Source: an uncultured Clostridia bacterium
GTDB taxonomy: Bacteria; Bacillota; Clostridia; Oscillospirales; SIG627
NCBI GenBank assembly: GCA_947589595.1
Contig: CANQBV010000008.1
Coordinates: forward strand, 1-64,000
Direction of reading: 5' to 3'
DNA length: 64,000 bases
In this document: in pieces, positions 44,773 through 53,755 of the stretch
Layout of the letters: each line of letters starts with the position of its first letter
How positions within the stretch are numbered: the stretch's first letter is position 1
Position numbers and translations under genes: made by a program
The notes under the pieces: generated by a model
What the model was told of the DNA's origin: nothing
What the model saw: only the letters and a program-made list of their open reading frames with translations
Databases searched by the model: none

Positions 44773-47372
44773 GTCCGATGATGCTGCAATATCTTGAGGT
44801 AAAAAAGGAATACCAGGACTATATTCTCTTTTACCGCCTCGGGGACTTTTATGAAATGTTTTTTGAGGACGCCGAAATTGCTTCGCGCGAATTGGATCTT
44901 ACGCTCACCGGGCGCAACTGCGGCGAGGACGAGCGCGCGCCGATGTGCGGCGTGCCTTACCATGCCTGCGACGGGTACCTTTCCAAGCTGGTGGAAAAGG
45001 GGTATAAGGTGGCCATTTGCGAGCAAATGGAGGATCCGGCCGGCAATGGCATCGTCCGGCGCGAGGTGGTGCGCCTTGTCACCCCCGGTACCGTGACGCT
45101 GGGCACGGCGCTGGATGAAACGAAAAACAATTATCTGGCCGCGCTTTTTGTGGAAGAAAACAAAGCCGCGATCGCGTTTTGCGATATTGCGCAGAATACG
45201 ATTTACGCCGTTTCCCTTTCCGCCCTGTCGCGCGAGCTTTTGTTCCGGCAGGCGATCAATGAATTCGCCAGGTTTTCCCCCAGTGAACTTATTTGCAATT
45301 TGCCGGAGGAGGAATGCGGGGAGATCTGCGAATACATCCGCCGTAAGGAAAGCCACGTGGTCAATTGCGGGCTTGCCGATCTTTTTGAAGACCGGAAGCG
45401 CTATCTGTTATCGCAGCAATTCGCCAGGAGCGAAGCGGAGCTGGGCTTTCCCGAAAAGGACGTTTTTCTTCCGCGCGCCTGCAGCGCTTTGATCGGGTAT
45501 TTACTGTTAACACAAAAAACGGCGCTGCGTTCGATCAGTGAGATCACCATTTACGACAACAACCAGTTCCTTGCCATTGACGCCAATTCCCGGCGCAACC
45601 TGGAGCTTTGTGAAACCATGCGCCACGGAGAAAAGCGCGGTTCGCTTTTGTGGGTGCTGGACAAAACCAAAACCGGCGCCGGCGCCCGCATGCTGCGCCG
45701 CATGATCGAGCAGCCGCTCACCAACTGCCGCGCCATAGAAAAACGGCAGAGCGCCGTGCGGGAATTTTTTGAATCGCAGCCCTTACGCGAGGAAGTGCGC
45801 GCCGCACTGGCAAACGTTCAGGATATTGAGCGCACGCTTTCGCGCATTATCTACAGCGGCGGCAGCGCCAAGGATCTCTACGCGCTGGCGCAGACGGCTT
45901 CGCGCTTTCCGCAGATTGCTTCCCTTTTGGAGGGCTGCACCGGAGAGGAGCTGGCGGAGCTGTGCCATATCCTGAAAAAAGACGTTTTGCCGGAAAGCGA
46001 AGCCCTGGCAGAGTTGCTTTTTTCCGCGATCAAGGAGGATCCGCCGTTTTCCGTGCGCGAGGGCGGATTTATTGCCAAGGGCTTCAATGCGGAGCTGGAC
46101 GAGCTCAACGCGATCATGACCGAGTCCCAAAGCTACCTTGCCAAAATTGAAGCCGCGGAAAAGGAACTGACCGGCATTAAAACCCTGCGGATCGGGTATA
46201 ACCGTGTATTCGGTTATTATTTTGAGGTTTCAAAATCGCAGCTCGATTTGGTCCCGGAGCGCTATATCCGCAAACAGACGCTCACCAACGGCGAACGGTA
46301 TATCACCAGTGAGCTCAAAGACTTGGAAACACGCATTTTGGGCGCCAAGGACCGCGCCGTGGCGCTGGAATATGAACTGTTTGTTTCGCTGTGCGACAAG
46401 GTGAAGGATCTTTCTTCCCTGCTGCAGAACGCCGCTGAAATTTTAGCCAGGATCGACGTCTACGCTTCCCTGGCAGAGGTTGCCCGCAAAAACAATTACA
46501 CCTGCCCGGAAGTCAATTTCGGGGATCAACTGATTTTAAAAGACGCGCGTCACCCGGTGGTGGAAGCGATCGGCGGCAATTTCTTTGTACCGAACGATTG
46601 CGATATGAACAGTGCCGATAAGCGCATGATGATCATTACCGGGCCGAACATGGCGGGAAAATCCACCTATATGCGCCAGTGCGCGATTATTGTGATCATG
46701 GCGCAGATGGGTTCGTTTGTACCGGCAAAGGAGGCCGTGGTAGGGATCGTGGATAAGATCTTCACGCGCGTGGGCGCCAGCGACGACCTTTCCACCGGGC
46801 AGTCCACCTTTATGCTGGAAATGAGCGAGGTGGCCTATATCCTGCAAAACGCCACCAAAAAAAGCCTGATCGTGTATGACGAGATCGGCAGAGGCACCTC
46901 CACCTACGACGGCATGAGCATTGCCAAAGCAGTGGTGGAATATACCGCCGGTAAAAAATGCGGCGCCAAGACGCTGTTTGCCACGCACTACCACGAGCTT
47001 TCCGTTTTGGAAAATGAGCTGGAGGGCGTAAAGAACTTTAACATTGCCGCCAAAAAACGCGGCGACAGCGTACTGTTTTTGAGAAAGATCGTACCCGGCC
47101 CGGCGGACGACAGCTACGGCATTGAAGTCGCAAACCTTGCCGGGGTGCCGGCAGAGGTGATCCGCCGTGCAAAGGAGATTTTGAAGGAACTGGAAGCAGA
47201 TCGCCCAGAAAAGCAGACCGTCCACCGGCACGAGGAAGAAGAATTGCCGATCTTTGAACCGGTGCGCGACCAATTGATCGATTCCTTAAAATCGATCAAC
47301 GTCGACACGCTGACGCCGATCGAGGCACTCGGTAAGCTTTACGAACTTTCAAAGCAAGCAAAGGAAATCTAA
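44769..47372 (+). CDS. mutS: DNA mismatch repair protein MutS
   Basis: The 867-residue protein recognises mismatches and small loops. The Phe-x-Glu mismatch reader is in GDFYEMF (residues 26-32). Clamp and lever domains span about 250-560. Walker A GPNMAGKST is near 625, and Walker B and the signature lie in YDEIGRGTSTYDG. The C-terminal part ends with a short dimerisation helix (LTPIEALGKLYELSK). AGGAG lies 8 bases before the start. Confidence 0.97.
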   Translation: MSPMMLQYLEVKKEYQDYILFYRLGDFYEMFFEDAEIASRELDLTLTGRNCGEDERAPMCGVPYHACDGYLSKLVEKGYKVAICEQMEDPAGNGIVRREVVRLVTPGTVTLGTALDETKNNYLAALFVEENKAAIAFCDIAQNTIYAVSLSALSRELLFRQAINEFARFSPSELICNLPEEECGEICEYIRRKESHVVNCGLADLFEDRKRYLLSQQFARSEAELGFPEKDVFLPRACSALIGYLLLTQKTALRSISEITIYDNNQFLAIDANSRRNLELCETMRHGEKRGSLLWVLDKTKTGAGARMLRRMIEQPLTNCRAIEKRQSAVREFFESQPLREEVRAALANVQDIERTLSRIIYSGGSAKDLYALAQTASRFPQIASLLEGCTGEELAELCHILKKDVLPESEALAELLFSAIKEDPPFSVREGGFIAKGFNAELDELNAIMTESQSYLAKIEAAEKELTGIKTLRIGYNRVFGYYFEVSKSQLDLVPERYIRKQTLTNGERYITSELKDLETRILGAKDRAVALEYELFVSLCDKVKDLSSLLQNAAEILARIDVYASLAEVARKNNYTCPEVNFGDQLILKDARHPVVEAIGGNFFVPNDCDMNSADKRMMIITGPNMAGKSTYMRQCAIIVIMAQMGSFVPAKEAVVGIVDKIFTRVGASDDLSTGQSTFMLEMSEVAYILQNATKKSLIVYDEIGRGTSTYDGMSIAKAVVEYTAGKKCGAKTLFATHYHELSVLENELEGVKNFNIAAKKRGDSVLFLRKIVPGPADDSYGIEVANLAGVPAEVIRRAKEILKELEADRPEKQTVHRHEEEELPIFEPVRDQLIDSLKSINVDTLTPIEALGKLYELSKQAKEI

Positions 47373-47387
47373 AAAGAGGAGCCTGCT

Positions 47388-49358
47388 ATGGCGAAAATTC
47401 ACGTATTAAGTACGCAAACTGCCAATCTGATTGCCGCCGGTGAAGTGGTGGAACGCCCGGCAAACGCCGTGAAGGAGCTTTTGGAAAACGCCATTGACGC
47501 CGGCGCCACCGAGATCGCCACGGAGATCAAAAACGGCGGGATCGACTGGATCTCGGTTTCCGACAACGGCAGCGGAATTGCCAAAGAGGACTTGCCGCTT
47601 GCCATTCGCCGCCACGCCACCAGTAAAATTCAAACGGAATCGGACTTAGCCTCCATCGCCACGCTCGGATTTCGCGGCGAAGCGCTGGCGGCGATCTCCG
47701 CCGCTTCGCGTTTTTCGATCCTTTCCAAAACACCCGATGCGACCTTTGGCACGCAAATGACCGTAGAGGGCGAAAAAGACGTGACGTTAGAGGAATGCGG
47801 CTGTGCAGACGGCACCACGGTCATCGTGCGCGATCTTTTTTACAATCAGCCCGCACGCCGCAAATTTTTAAAGCGCGGCGCCACCGAGGCCTCTGCGATT
47901 CTGCAATATATGCAGCGGATCGCCGTTTCCCACCCGGAAATTGCCTTTAAACTGATTTCCGACGGTGCGGTCAAGCTGCAAACGGCAGGCAACGGTAAGC
48001 TGGACGACTGCATTTATTCCGTCTACGGCAAGGAATTTGCCGGGACGATCACGCCGCTGTACAAAACGTCGGCTCCCTACCGGCTTTCGGGCTTTATCAC
48101 CCGGCCGGAATTTGCCCGGAACAACCATTCCTACCAGAGCTTTTATATCAACGGGCGCTATGTAAAATCGCGTACCATGCAGTTTGCCATGGAGGATGCG
48201 TATAAAAGCTTTGTCAAAAGCGAAAAATTTCCCGGCTGCGTCATCTTTTTAACAATCGATTTTGAAAAGGTCGACGTTAATGTGCACCCCGCGAAATTAG
48301 AGGTGCGCTTTGAGGATGAAAGAAGCGTTTACCAGGCTATCTATTATGCCGTGCGCAAAACGCTGGAAAACCTTTCAAACCGCCTGGCGAAGGAGGAATA
48401 CCAAAAAGAAGTAAGCCGCGCGCAAGGGACGCATTCCGCGGTCAAACCGATCCGCGAGGCGCAAAGCTATCAGCCCGTCACCGCGCCGCCGGAGCCGGCG
48501 CCCGACCGGAAGGAGCGCTTTGAACTGCCGATCTTTGCCACCGCCAAGGTTAAGGAAACAAAGCCCCTGCCGCCCGCGGAAGAGGCTCCTTTGCCGAAAA
48601 AGCAGGTGATTTTCGGCGGGCTGGATTGGCTGACAAGCGACCGCGGCGCCAAAGCCAAAATTTCCGTCGCCAAACCGGAAGCGCCAAAAGACGCGCCGCC
48701 GGAAGAAGCCCCGCAGGAGGAACAGCTTGTAATCCCCGAGGCGTCCGAGCCGAAAAAGGAAGACAATCCCATCACGCTGCCGGGCAGGATCGTCGGGGTG
48801 CTTTTCGACGCTTTTATTCTTTATGAATCGGGCGATGCGGTTTACGTGATCGATAAACACGCCGCGCACGAGCGCATTCTTTACGAAGGACTCAAAAAAA
48901 CGCACAGCGCCGATTCCGTGCAGTATTTTCTGGAGCCGGTGATCGTCAATTTCAATCCCCTGGCAGCCGCCGCGCTTTCCGAGCACCTAGAGGAGCTGAA
49001 CCGCGCCGGTTTTGCGCTGGAAGAATTCGGGGCGGACAGCTTTGCGCTGCGCTCCGTGCCGCTTGTTTTCTCTTCCCTTTCCGCCGAGGCGCTTTCCGAT
49101 ATGCTGCAAAAAACAGCCCTGGAGTTGCAGCTCGGCGGGAAAGCACAGGGCGTGCGCGACAAGGCGTTTGACCGGGTGCTTTACAGCATGGCGTGCAAAG
49201 CGGCGGTCAAGGCCGGCATTCCCTCCATGGAGAGCGAGCACGAATGGATCGTACAGAAGCTGCGCGAAATCGATCATATTCTGGTTTGCCCGCATGGCAG
49301 ACCGGTTTTGGTGCGTTTTTCGAAAAAGCACATGGAAAATCTTTTCTTAAGGACGTGA
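47388..49358 (+). CDS. mutL: DNA mismatch repair protein MutL (endonuclease type)
   Basis: The 656-residue GHKL ATPase has motifs ELLENAIDAGAT, DNGSGI and TLGFRGEALAAI. A long proline- and glutamate-rich linker (about residues 345-460) separates it from the C-terminal dimerisation/nuclease domain. The metal-dependent nicking motif reads DKHAAHERILYE near residues 489-500, so this MutL nicks DNA itself. That fits an organism without MutH. AGAGGAG lies before the start, and it follows mutS by 15 bases. Confidence 0.96.
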   Translation: MAKIHVLSTQTANLIAAGEVVERPANAVKELLENAIDAGATEIATEIKNGGIDWISVSDNGSGIAKEDLPLAIRRHATSKIQTESDLASIATLGFRGEALAAISAASRFSILSKTPDATFGTQMTVEGEKDVTLEECGCADGTTVIVRDLFYNQPARRKFLKRGATEASAILQYMQRIAVSHPEIAFKLISDGAVKLQTAGNGKLDDCIYSVYGKEFAGTITPLYKTSAPYRLSGFITRPEFARNNHSYQSFYINGRYVKSRTMQFAMEDAYKSFVKSEKFPGCVIFLTIDFEKVDVNVHPAKLEVRFEDERSVYQAIYYAVRKTLENLSNRLAKEEYQKEVSRAQGTHSAVKPIREAQSYQPVTAPPEPAPDRKERFELPIFATAKVKETKPLPPAEEAPLPKKQVIFGGLDWLTSDRGAKAKISVAKPEAPKDAPPEEAPQEEQLVIPEASEPKKEDNPITLPGRIVGVLFDAFILYESGDAVYVIDKHAAHERILYEGLKKTHSADSVQYFLEPVIVNFNPLAAAALSEHLEELNRAGFALEEFGADSFALRSVPLVFSSLSAEALSDMLQKTALELQLGGKAQGVRDKAFDRVLYSMACKAAVKAGIPSMESEHEWIVQKLREIDHILVCPHGRPVLVRFSKKHMENLFLRT

Positions 49359-49362
49359 AAAC

Positions 49363-49935
49363 ATGGCGAAAATTTCTTGGCCGCCCGCTGCGCTTTTAGC
49401 GCCGCTGCCGGCGGTACTCATTACCAGCGGCACTCTGCAAAAGGCCAACGTGGCTACCGTTGCCTGGACGGGGATCGTCAATTCCAATCCCGCTATGACC
49501 TATATTTCTCTGCGCCCTTCGCGCCATTCCCATAAAATCATTTCGCAGACCGGAGAGTTTGCGATCAATCTGACTACCGCCCCGCTGTGCCGCAGAGTCG
49601 ACGCCTGCGGGGTATATACCGGCGCAAAAATGGACAAGATCAAAAAGTATTCCTTTACGCCGGAAAAGGCTTCGAAAATTTCCGCGCCGCTTTTGGCGGA
49701 ATCTCCCCTCTCGCTGGAGTGCCGTGTGGTAGAGCAAAAGAAGCTTGGTTCGCACGACATGTTTCTGGCCGAAATCGTGGCGGTGGACGTCGACGAAAGC
49801 CTGATCGATGAAAACGGCAAGCTCAATTTGCAAAAAGCCAATCTTCTGGTGTACGCTCACGGTGACTATCTGCAAACCGGGCGTAAGCTCGGCACTTTCG
49901 GCTACGCTGTGAAGAAAAAGAAGTCGAAAAGATAA
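49363..49935 (+). CDS. Flavin reductase-like FMN-binding protein
   Basis: The 190-residue split-barrel protein has TVAWTGIVNSNPAMTYISLRPSRHSH and GEFAINL, the FMN-binding features of the flavin reductase/DIM6-NTAB family. A late KLGTFGYAVK closes the domain. It probably reduces free or bound flavin with NAD(P)H. The gene starts 5 bases after mutL and shares its transcript, although a direct link to mismatch repair is unlikely. A basic C-terminal tail (KKKKSKR) is odd. Confidence 0.85.
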   Translation: MAKISWPPAALLAPLPAVLITSGTLQKANVATVAWTGIVNSNPAMTYISLRPSRHSHKIISQTGEFAINLTTAPLCRRVDACGVYTGAKMDKIKKYSFTPEKASKISAPLLAESPLSLECRVVEQKKLGSHDMFLAEIVAVDVDESLIDENGKLNLQKANLLVYAHGDYLQTGRKLGTFGYAVKKKKSKR

Positions 49936-49959
49936 CCCGGCGAAATTTCCGGTTTTCTC

Positions 49960-49988
49960 TTGACAAAAAGAACGCTTTCCGATATAAT
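49960..49988 (+). promoter_or_regulatory. Promoter of the tRNA-Ser pair
   Basis: TTGACA (49960-49965), a 17-base spacer and TATAAT (49983-49988), 19 bases before the first tRNA. Confidence 0.85.
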
Positions 49989-50006
49989 ATCCCCTGTCCC
50001 CGATTT

Positions 50007-50095
50007 GGAGGGATATCGAAGTGGTCATAACGAGGCGGTCTTGAAAACCGTTTGGGAGCAATCCCACAAGGGTTCGAATCCCTTTCCCTCCGCCA
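50007..50095 (+). tRNA. tRNA-Ser (anticodon TGA)
   Basis: A class II tRNA with acceptor GGAGGGA/TCCCTCC, discriminator G, encoded CCA and a long variable arm (TGGGAGCAATCCCA). The anticodon loop CTTGAAA puts TGA at 50042-50044. Confidence 0.95.
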
Positions 50096-50124
50096 TTTTG
50101 ATCAACGTTTATTTTCGGCTAACT

Positions 50125-50218
50125 GGAGAAGTACCCAAGCAGGTCGAAGGGGACGGTTTGCTAAACCGTTAGGTCGGTAAATACTGGCGCCGGGGTTCAA
50201 ATCCCCGCTTCTCCGCCA
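50125..50218 (+). tRNA. tRNA-Ser (anticodon GCT)
   Basis: Acceptor GGAGAAG/CTTCTCC with discriminator G and encoded CCA, and a long variable arm. The anticodon loop TTGCTAA puts GCT at 50160-50162. It lies 29 bases after the first tRNA-Ser, so both come from one transcript. Confidence 0.95.
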
Positions 50219-50221
50219 AAG

Positions 50222-50254
50222 AGCAGCATTTGCAAATGCAAGTGCTGCTTTTTT
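50222..50254 (+). terminator. Terminator of the tRNA-Ser pair
   Basis: AGCAGCA (50222-50228) pairs with TGCTGCT (50243-50249), with an inner TTTGCAAA palindrome, then T residues. Confidence 0.8.
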
Positions 50255-50267
50255 ATCCAATCCAAGG

Positions 50268-50315
50268 GATTGGCTTGCCTCCACGCGATAGCGCGTGTGA
50301 TTTGGCAATCCAATC
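50268..50315 (+). promoter_or_regulatory. Long hairpin in the leader of the Mbeg1-like gene
   Basis: Twelve-base arms (50268-50279 and 50304-50315) pair with one mismatch. They enclose a second stem, CACGCG/CGCGTG (50282-50287 and 50292-50297). The structure ends 24 bases before the ribosome site. It may be an attenuator, a processing signal or a small mobile repeat. Confidence 0.45.
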
Positions 50316-50349
50316 TGGATCCATATCAAAAACCGATCGGGAGGACATT

Positions 50350-51456
50350 ATGGCTGATATTTTTGATTATCTGGCCTGGCGCGGCGATTTACTGCTGACG
50401 CAAGAGAAACTGAACGAGGTGGATGGCTCCATCCTGACTCGATTTGCCTACATACCATTTGAATATTTTACCGATCCCCTGCCGGACGGATTTCTGTCGA
50501 TCCGTGACGTGGCCGCCAGTGCGCTGAAGGACGAGCAGCTAAAGGAGGCTCGACGCTGGAAACTGTCGGACGACCGGCTTCTCTCAGCCATGGCGGAAAG
50601 CGCCCGCTTTGGGTCTCTGGGCGTGGCCTTCCCGGTCAGCCGTCTGGATGAGCAGGCGCAGGCACAGTTTTTCGCCGTCACTGTGAAACTGGACACGGGA
50701 CTTTATTTTATTGCTTTCCGGGGCACGGACAACACCCTGGTTGGGTGGAAAGAAGATCTGAATATGTCCTATTTGTGTCCGATCCCCGCTCAGGAGATGG
50801 CTGTGGAATATGTGCAGCGAGTGGCGAATCTTGTAGAGGGGCGTATTATTCTCGGCGGGCATTCCAAGGGCGGCAACCTGGCTGTCTACGCCGGCGCTTT
50901 CTGCGGCGAGGGTATTCAGGAGCGGATCGACGCCGTTTATAACTACGACGGTCCCGGCTTTTTTGACAACGTCCTCCAAACAGACGGTTACCAGCGCATC
51001 TGCGCCCGGATCCACACCTACATTCCCCAGTTTTCCGTGGTCGGTATGCTCCTGAATCACCAGGAGGAATACACCGTGGTACATAGTACAGAATCCGGTC
51101 TCATGCAGCACGATACCTATTCCTGGGAGATGATCGGAACAAAGTTTGTGTGTCTGGATACCGTAACGGGCGGCAGTCGGTTTTTGGACTCTACGATTAA
51201 GGATTGGATCGCGGAAATGACGCCGGAGCAGTTTGAGAAATTTGTCGATGCGATCTATGACGTGCTCTCGCAAACCAACGCGCATACGCTCCGGCAAATG
51301 CGGGAAAACTGGTTTGATTCCGCCCGGAGCATTGTCCGCTCCATCGGCGGTATGGACGAGAAGACCCGCGCCGCCGTCATGGAGGTGATGCGACTGCTGG
51401 CCCGGAGTGCCGGGAAAGAGGTCAAAGGGATGCTCCAGGGCACGCAACAGACGTGA
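50350..51456 (+). CDS. Mbeg1-like (DUF2974) alpha/beta hydrolase
   Basis: The 368-residue protein starts at the ATG at 50350, 5 bases after GGGAGG. The nucleophile elbow GGHSKGGNLAVYA (Gly-x-Ser-x-Gly) and the upstream FRGTDNTLVGWKEDLNM are typical of the lipase-like DUF2974 group common in gut Firmicutes. No signal peptide is present, so it acts inside the cell. A late Asp and His suitable for a catalytic triad are visible (YDGPGF; LMQHDTYSW). The natural substrate is not established. The gene follows tRNA-Ser directly, separated only by a terminator and a hairpin. Confidence 0.8.
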   Translation: MADIFDYLAWRGDLLLTQEKLNEVDGSILTRFAYIPFEYFTDPLPDGFLSIRDVAASALKDEQLKEARRWKLSDDRLLSAMAESARFGSLGVAFPVSRLDEQAQAQFFAVTVKLDTGLYFIAFRGTDNTLVGWKEDLNMSYLCPIPAQEMAVEYVQRVANLVEGRIILGGHSKGGNLAVYAGAFCGEGIQERIDAVYNYDGPGFFDNVLQTDGYQRICARIHTYIPQFSVVGMLLNHQEEYTVVHSTESGLMQHDTYSWEMIGTKFVCLDTVTGGSRFLDSTIKDWIAEMTPEQFEKFVDAIYDVLSQTNAHTLRQMRENWFDSARSIVRSIGGMDEKTRAAVMEVMRLLARSAGKEVKGMLQGTQQT

Positions 51457-51501
51457 TGTATCATAAAAGCAGGATCATCCTAAAAAATTACAGAGGAAAG
51501 T

Positions 51502-52605
51502 ATGAAAAAAATCGCCTCCTTTTTCAAACAAGAACCGGTAATGGTAATTTCCGTGCTGGCGGCGCTTATAAGCTGCTTCTTTGTGCCGCCGGATGCGGAG
51601 TACGCCGCATATTTTGATTTCCGCACGCTTGCCCTTTTGTATGCGCTTATGGTCGTTGTAGCCGGGCTGCGGAAAGCCGGAACCTTTACCGTCCTTGCGG
51701 GCACCCTGTGCAAACAGGCCAAAAGCGTTCGCACCATTGGTATGACGTTGGTTTGCCTTTGCTTTTTTACTTCTATGCTCATCACCAACGACGTGGCGCT
51801 TTTGACCTTTGTGCCTTTTTCCGTTGTGGTGCTGGGAATGGCCGGCCGCAAAGAGGATCTGATCCGCATCGTTGTCCTGCAAACCGTTGCCGCCAATCTC
51901 GGCAGCATGCTGACGCCGGTCGGCAATCCCCAAAACTTATACCTGTACTCCTATTATAAATACTCTTTCCTGGATTTTCTACGCGTCACGTTTCCGGTGT
52001 GGCTTTTGTCGCTGGCGCTTCTGTTGGGGTGCTGTCTCTTCCTGCCGAAAGCGCCTCTTACGGCGTTTGACGGGAAAAAGCAAGAACTCAACTTCAAAAC
52101 ACTGTGGCTGTATTTGACACTGTTTCTTGTTTGTCTGTTGACGGTCGTCCGGATCTTTCCCTGGCCTGTGATGCTTTTGGCCGTCGTTCTGGTTCTGTTG
52201 ATCGTCGATCGGAAAATGCTTCTCAAGGCAGATTTTATGCTGCTTTTTACTTTCGTTGCTTTCTTTGTTTTCGCCGGGAATCTGGCCAGGATCCGCGTGA
52301 TCAATGATCTTTTGCAAACCCTTCTGGCCGGAAAAGAATACTGGACTTCCCTTTTGGCAAGTCAGGTCATCAGCAACGTCCCCGCCGCTCTTTTGCTTTC
52401 CGGCTTTACGGAAAATGCCAGAGCGCTGCTTCTGGGTGTGAATATCGGAGCTCTCGGCACCCCGATCGCCAGCCTTGCCAGCCTTATCAGTTTAAAGCTC
52501 TATTCCCGGACAAGCGATTCCCGCCCCGGCAAATTCCTTTTGGAATTCACCGTTTTCAATGTGCTCCTTCTGATTTTGCTTTCTCTTTTTCAGATGATTT
52601 TATAA
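51502..52605 (+). CDS. SLC13/citrate-type (ion transporter superfamily) permease
   Basis: The 367-residue membrane protein has about 10 hydrophobic helices. Conserved features are TSMLITNDVALLTFVPF (near residue 90), NLGSMLTPVGNPQNLYLY (near 134) and a second half with SNVPAALLLSGF and GALGTPIASLASLISLK. These match the ArsB/NhaD/CitT superfamily. The substrate could be a dicarboxylate, arsenite or Na+/H+; the sequence does not decide. It is shorter than most members. The start follows AGAGGAAAG. Confidence 0.78.
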   Translation: MKKIASFFKQEPVMVISVLAALISCFFVPPDAEYAAYFDFRTLALLYALMVVVAGLRKAGTFTVLAGTLCKQAKSVRTIGMTLVCLCFFTSMLITNDVALLTFVPFSVVVLGMAGRKEDLIRIVVLQTVAANLGSMLTPVGNPQNLYLYSYYKYSFLDFLRVTFPVWLLSLALLLGCCLFLPKAPLTAFDGKKQELNFKTLWLYLTLFLVCLLTVVRIFPWPVMLLAVVLVLLIVDRKMLLKADFMLLFTFVAFFVFAGNLARIRVINDLLQTLLAGKEYWTSLLASQVISNVPAALLLSGFTENARALLLGVNIGALGTPIASLASLISLKLYSRTSDSRPGKFLLEFTVFNVLLLILLSLFQMIL

Positions 52606-52607
52606 AA

Positions 52608-52644
52608 AATTCCCTTGCGTCCGCCTCCGGAACGCAAGGGAATT
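52608..52644 (+). terminator. Terminator after the SLC13-type permease gene
   Basis: AATTCCCTTGCGT (52608-52620) pairs with ACGCAAGGGAATT (52632-52644). The left arm overlaps the region just after the stop. Confidence 0.8.
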
Positions 52645-52707
52645 TTGATCGTGTATGAAACGAATGGAATTTTAAAGAATCGAACGATTGGCTCAGAAAA
52701 ACGAAAA

Positions 52708-52731
52708 GCAGGCGGGTTTTCGCCCGCCTGC
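52708..52731 (-). terminator. Terminator of the second AraC gene
   Basis: GCAGGCGGG pairs with CCCGCCTGC around a short loop. On the minus strand it is followed by a T-rich stretch. Confidence 0.75.
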
Positions 52732-52791
52732 CGATCTTTTATTGTCTCTTGACGGGAAACGGCAAGCTCTGCCGGGCTTTTTGCCAAGCGC

Positions 52792-53613
52792 TTACCCCAG
52801 TTTGAACTTTTTCGGGGACATGCCGGTGATGCGTTTAAAGAGGCGAGAAAAATAGAACTCGTCGTAGATGCCGACCTTTTGGGCGATTTCTTTGATGGTC
52901 ATTTCGGTGTTGTGAAGGTCGCTCTTGGCGACGTTGATGCGCAGGGAATTGCGGTATTCGATGGGGGTCATGCCGGCATAGGCACGAAATTCGCGGTAGA
53001 AATAGGTCGGGCTCAGGTTGCAGAGCTGCGCGTACGTTTCGATGGGTTTGTTTTGGTCGTATTCGTTTTCAATGGCCTGTACGGCGAGCTTGATCAGCGG
53101 AGCGACCTTGCTTTCGCCGCGTCTTCTGGTGGCGTAGTAGAGGATCGAAAAGAAGAGAGAATTGAGATTCAGCTTGTCGCTGGCAATGGGGTTGTGAAAG
53201 ATGCGATGGATATTTTCAAGGTCCTGCGTCATAAAAGGGTTGACCTTGTTATTGAGCAAAAGGATATGATTATCGAGCAGCACGTCGTCCCCCGTGATAT
53301 CGTAAAGGTTGAAATTGAGCGTGCAGGTATGCGTTTTTTCGCAGTAAAAGACGGAGTGGTAGATAATATCCTTCGGGAGATATAAAATATCGCCCTTTTT
53401 GGCCGAAATCCGGCGGACGACAGCGCCGTTTTCGTCCAGCTCGGTGCAGACCGTCTCCACGTCAGACACAACAAATAAAAGTCCAGAAAAAGAGCGAGGC
53501 CGTTTCCGATAGAGTTCAAATCGTTCGCCGTCTTTCCACTCGGTAAAATGAGTGTCAATGAGTTCGGCACACAAGCTGTGGTGCTTTAGTTGATCCGGTG
53601 CGATCAGTTTCAT
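52792..53613 (-). CDS. AraC family transcriptional regulator, divergent from operon B
   Basis: The 273-residue protein has an N-terminal cupin-like sensor domain (residues about 40-110, KKGDILYLPKDIIYHSVFYC). Two HTH units fill the C-terminal 100 residues (IETYAQLCNLSPTYFYREFRAYAGMTPIEY and TIKEIAQKVGIYDEFYFSRLFKRITGMSPKKFK). The start follows GAGGG. It is divergent from operon B across about 140 bases, so it is the probable activator of that operon. It is not a close copy of the operon A regulator. Confidence 0.9.
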   Translation of the reverse strand: MKLIAPDQLKHHSLCAELIDTHFTEWKDGERFELYRKRPRSFSGLLFVVSDVETVCTELDENGAVVRRISAKKGDILYLPKDIIYHSVFYCEKTHTCTLNFNLYDITGDDVLLDNHILLLNNKVNPFMTQDLENIHRIFHNPIASDKLNLNSLFFSILYYATRRRGESKVAPLIKLAVQAIENEYDQNKPIETYAQLCNLSPTYFYREFRAYAGMTPIEYRNSLRINVAKSDLHNTEMTIKEIAQKVGIYDEFYFSRLFKRITGMSPKKFKLG

Positions 53614-53688
53614 AAGTCCCTCAAAAAAAGTTTTTTCTTATTCTACCACAAAAATGTATAAAAGTCCATGTTTTCAGAGAATTATCTA

Positions 53689-53717
53689 TTACATTTTTTT
53701 CGGCGCGGTAGTATGAT
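53689..53717 (+). promoter_or_regulatory. Predicted promoter of operon B
   Basis: TTACAT (53689-53694), a 17-base spacer and TATGAT (53712-53717). The weak -35 fits a promoter that needs an activator such as the divergent AraC protein. Confidence 0.4.
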
Positions 53718-53755
53718 TGATTCGGATCGAAGAATCATTTACTGTTGAGGTGTTT

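Noticed and set aside
50007-50218. The tRNA-Ser pair as an attachment site for an island carrying the Mbeg1-like gene
   Set aside because: No integrase and no direct repeat of the tRNA end is visible; the downstream genes have their own normal signals.
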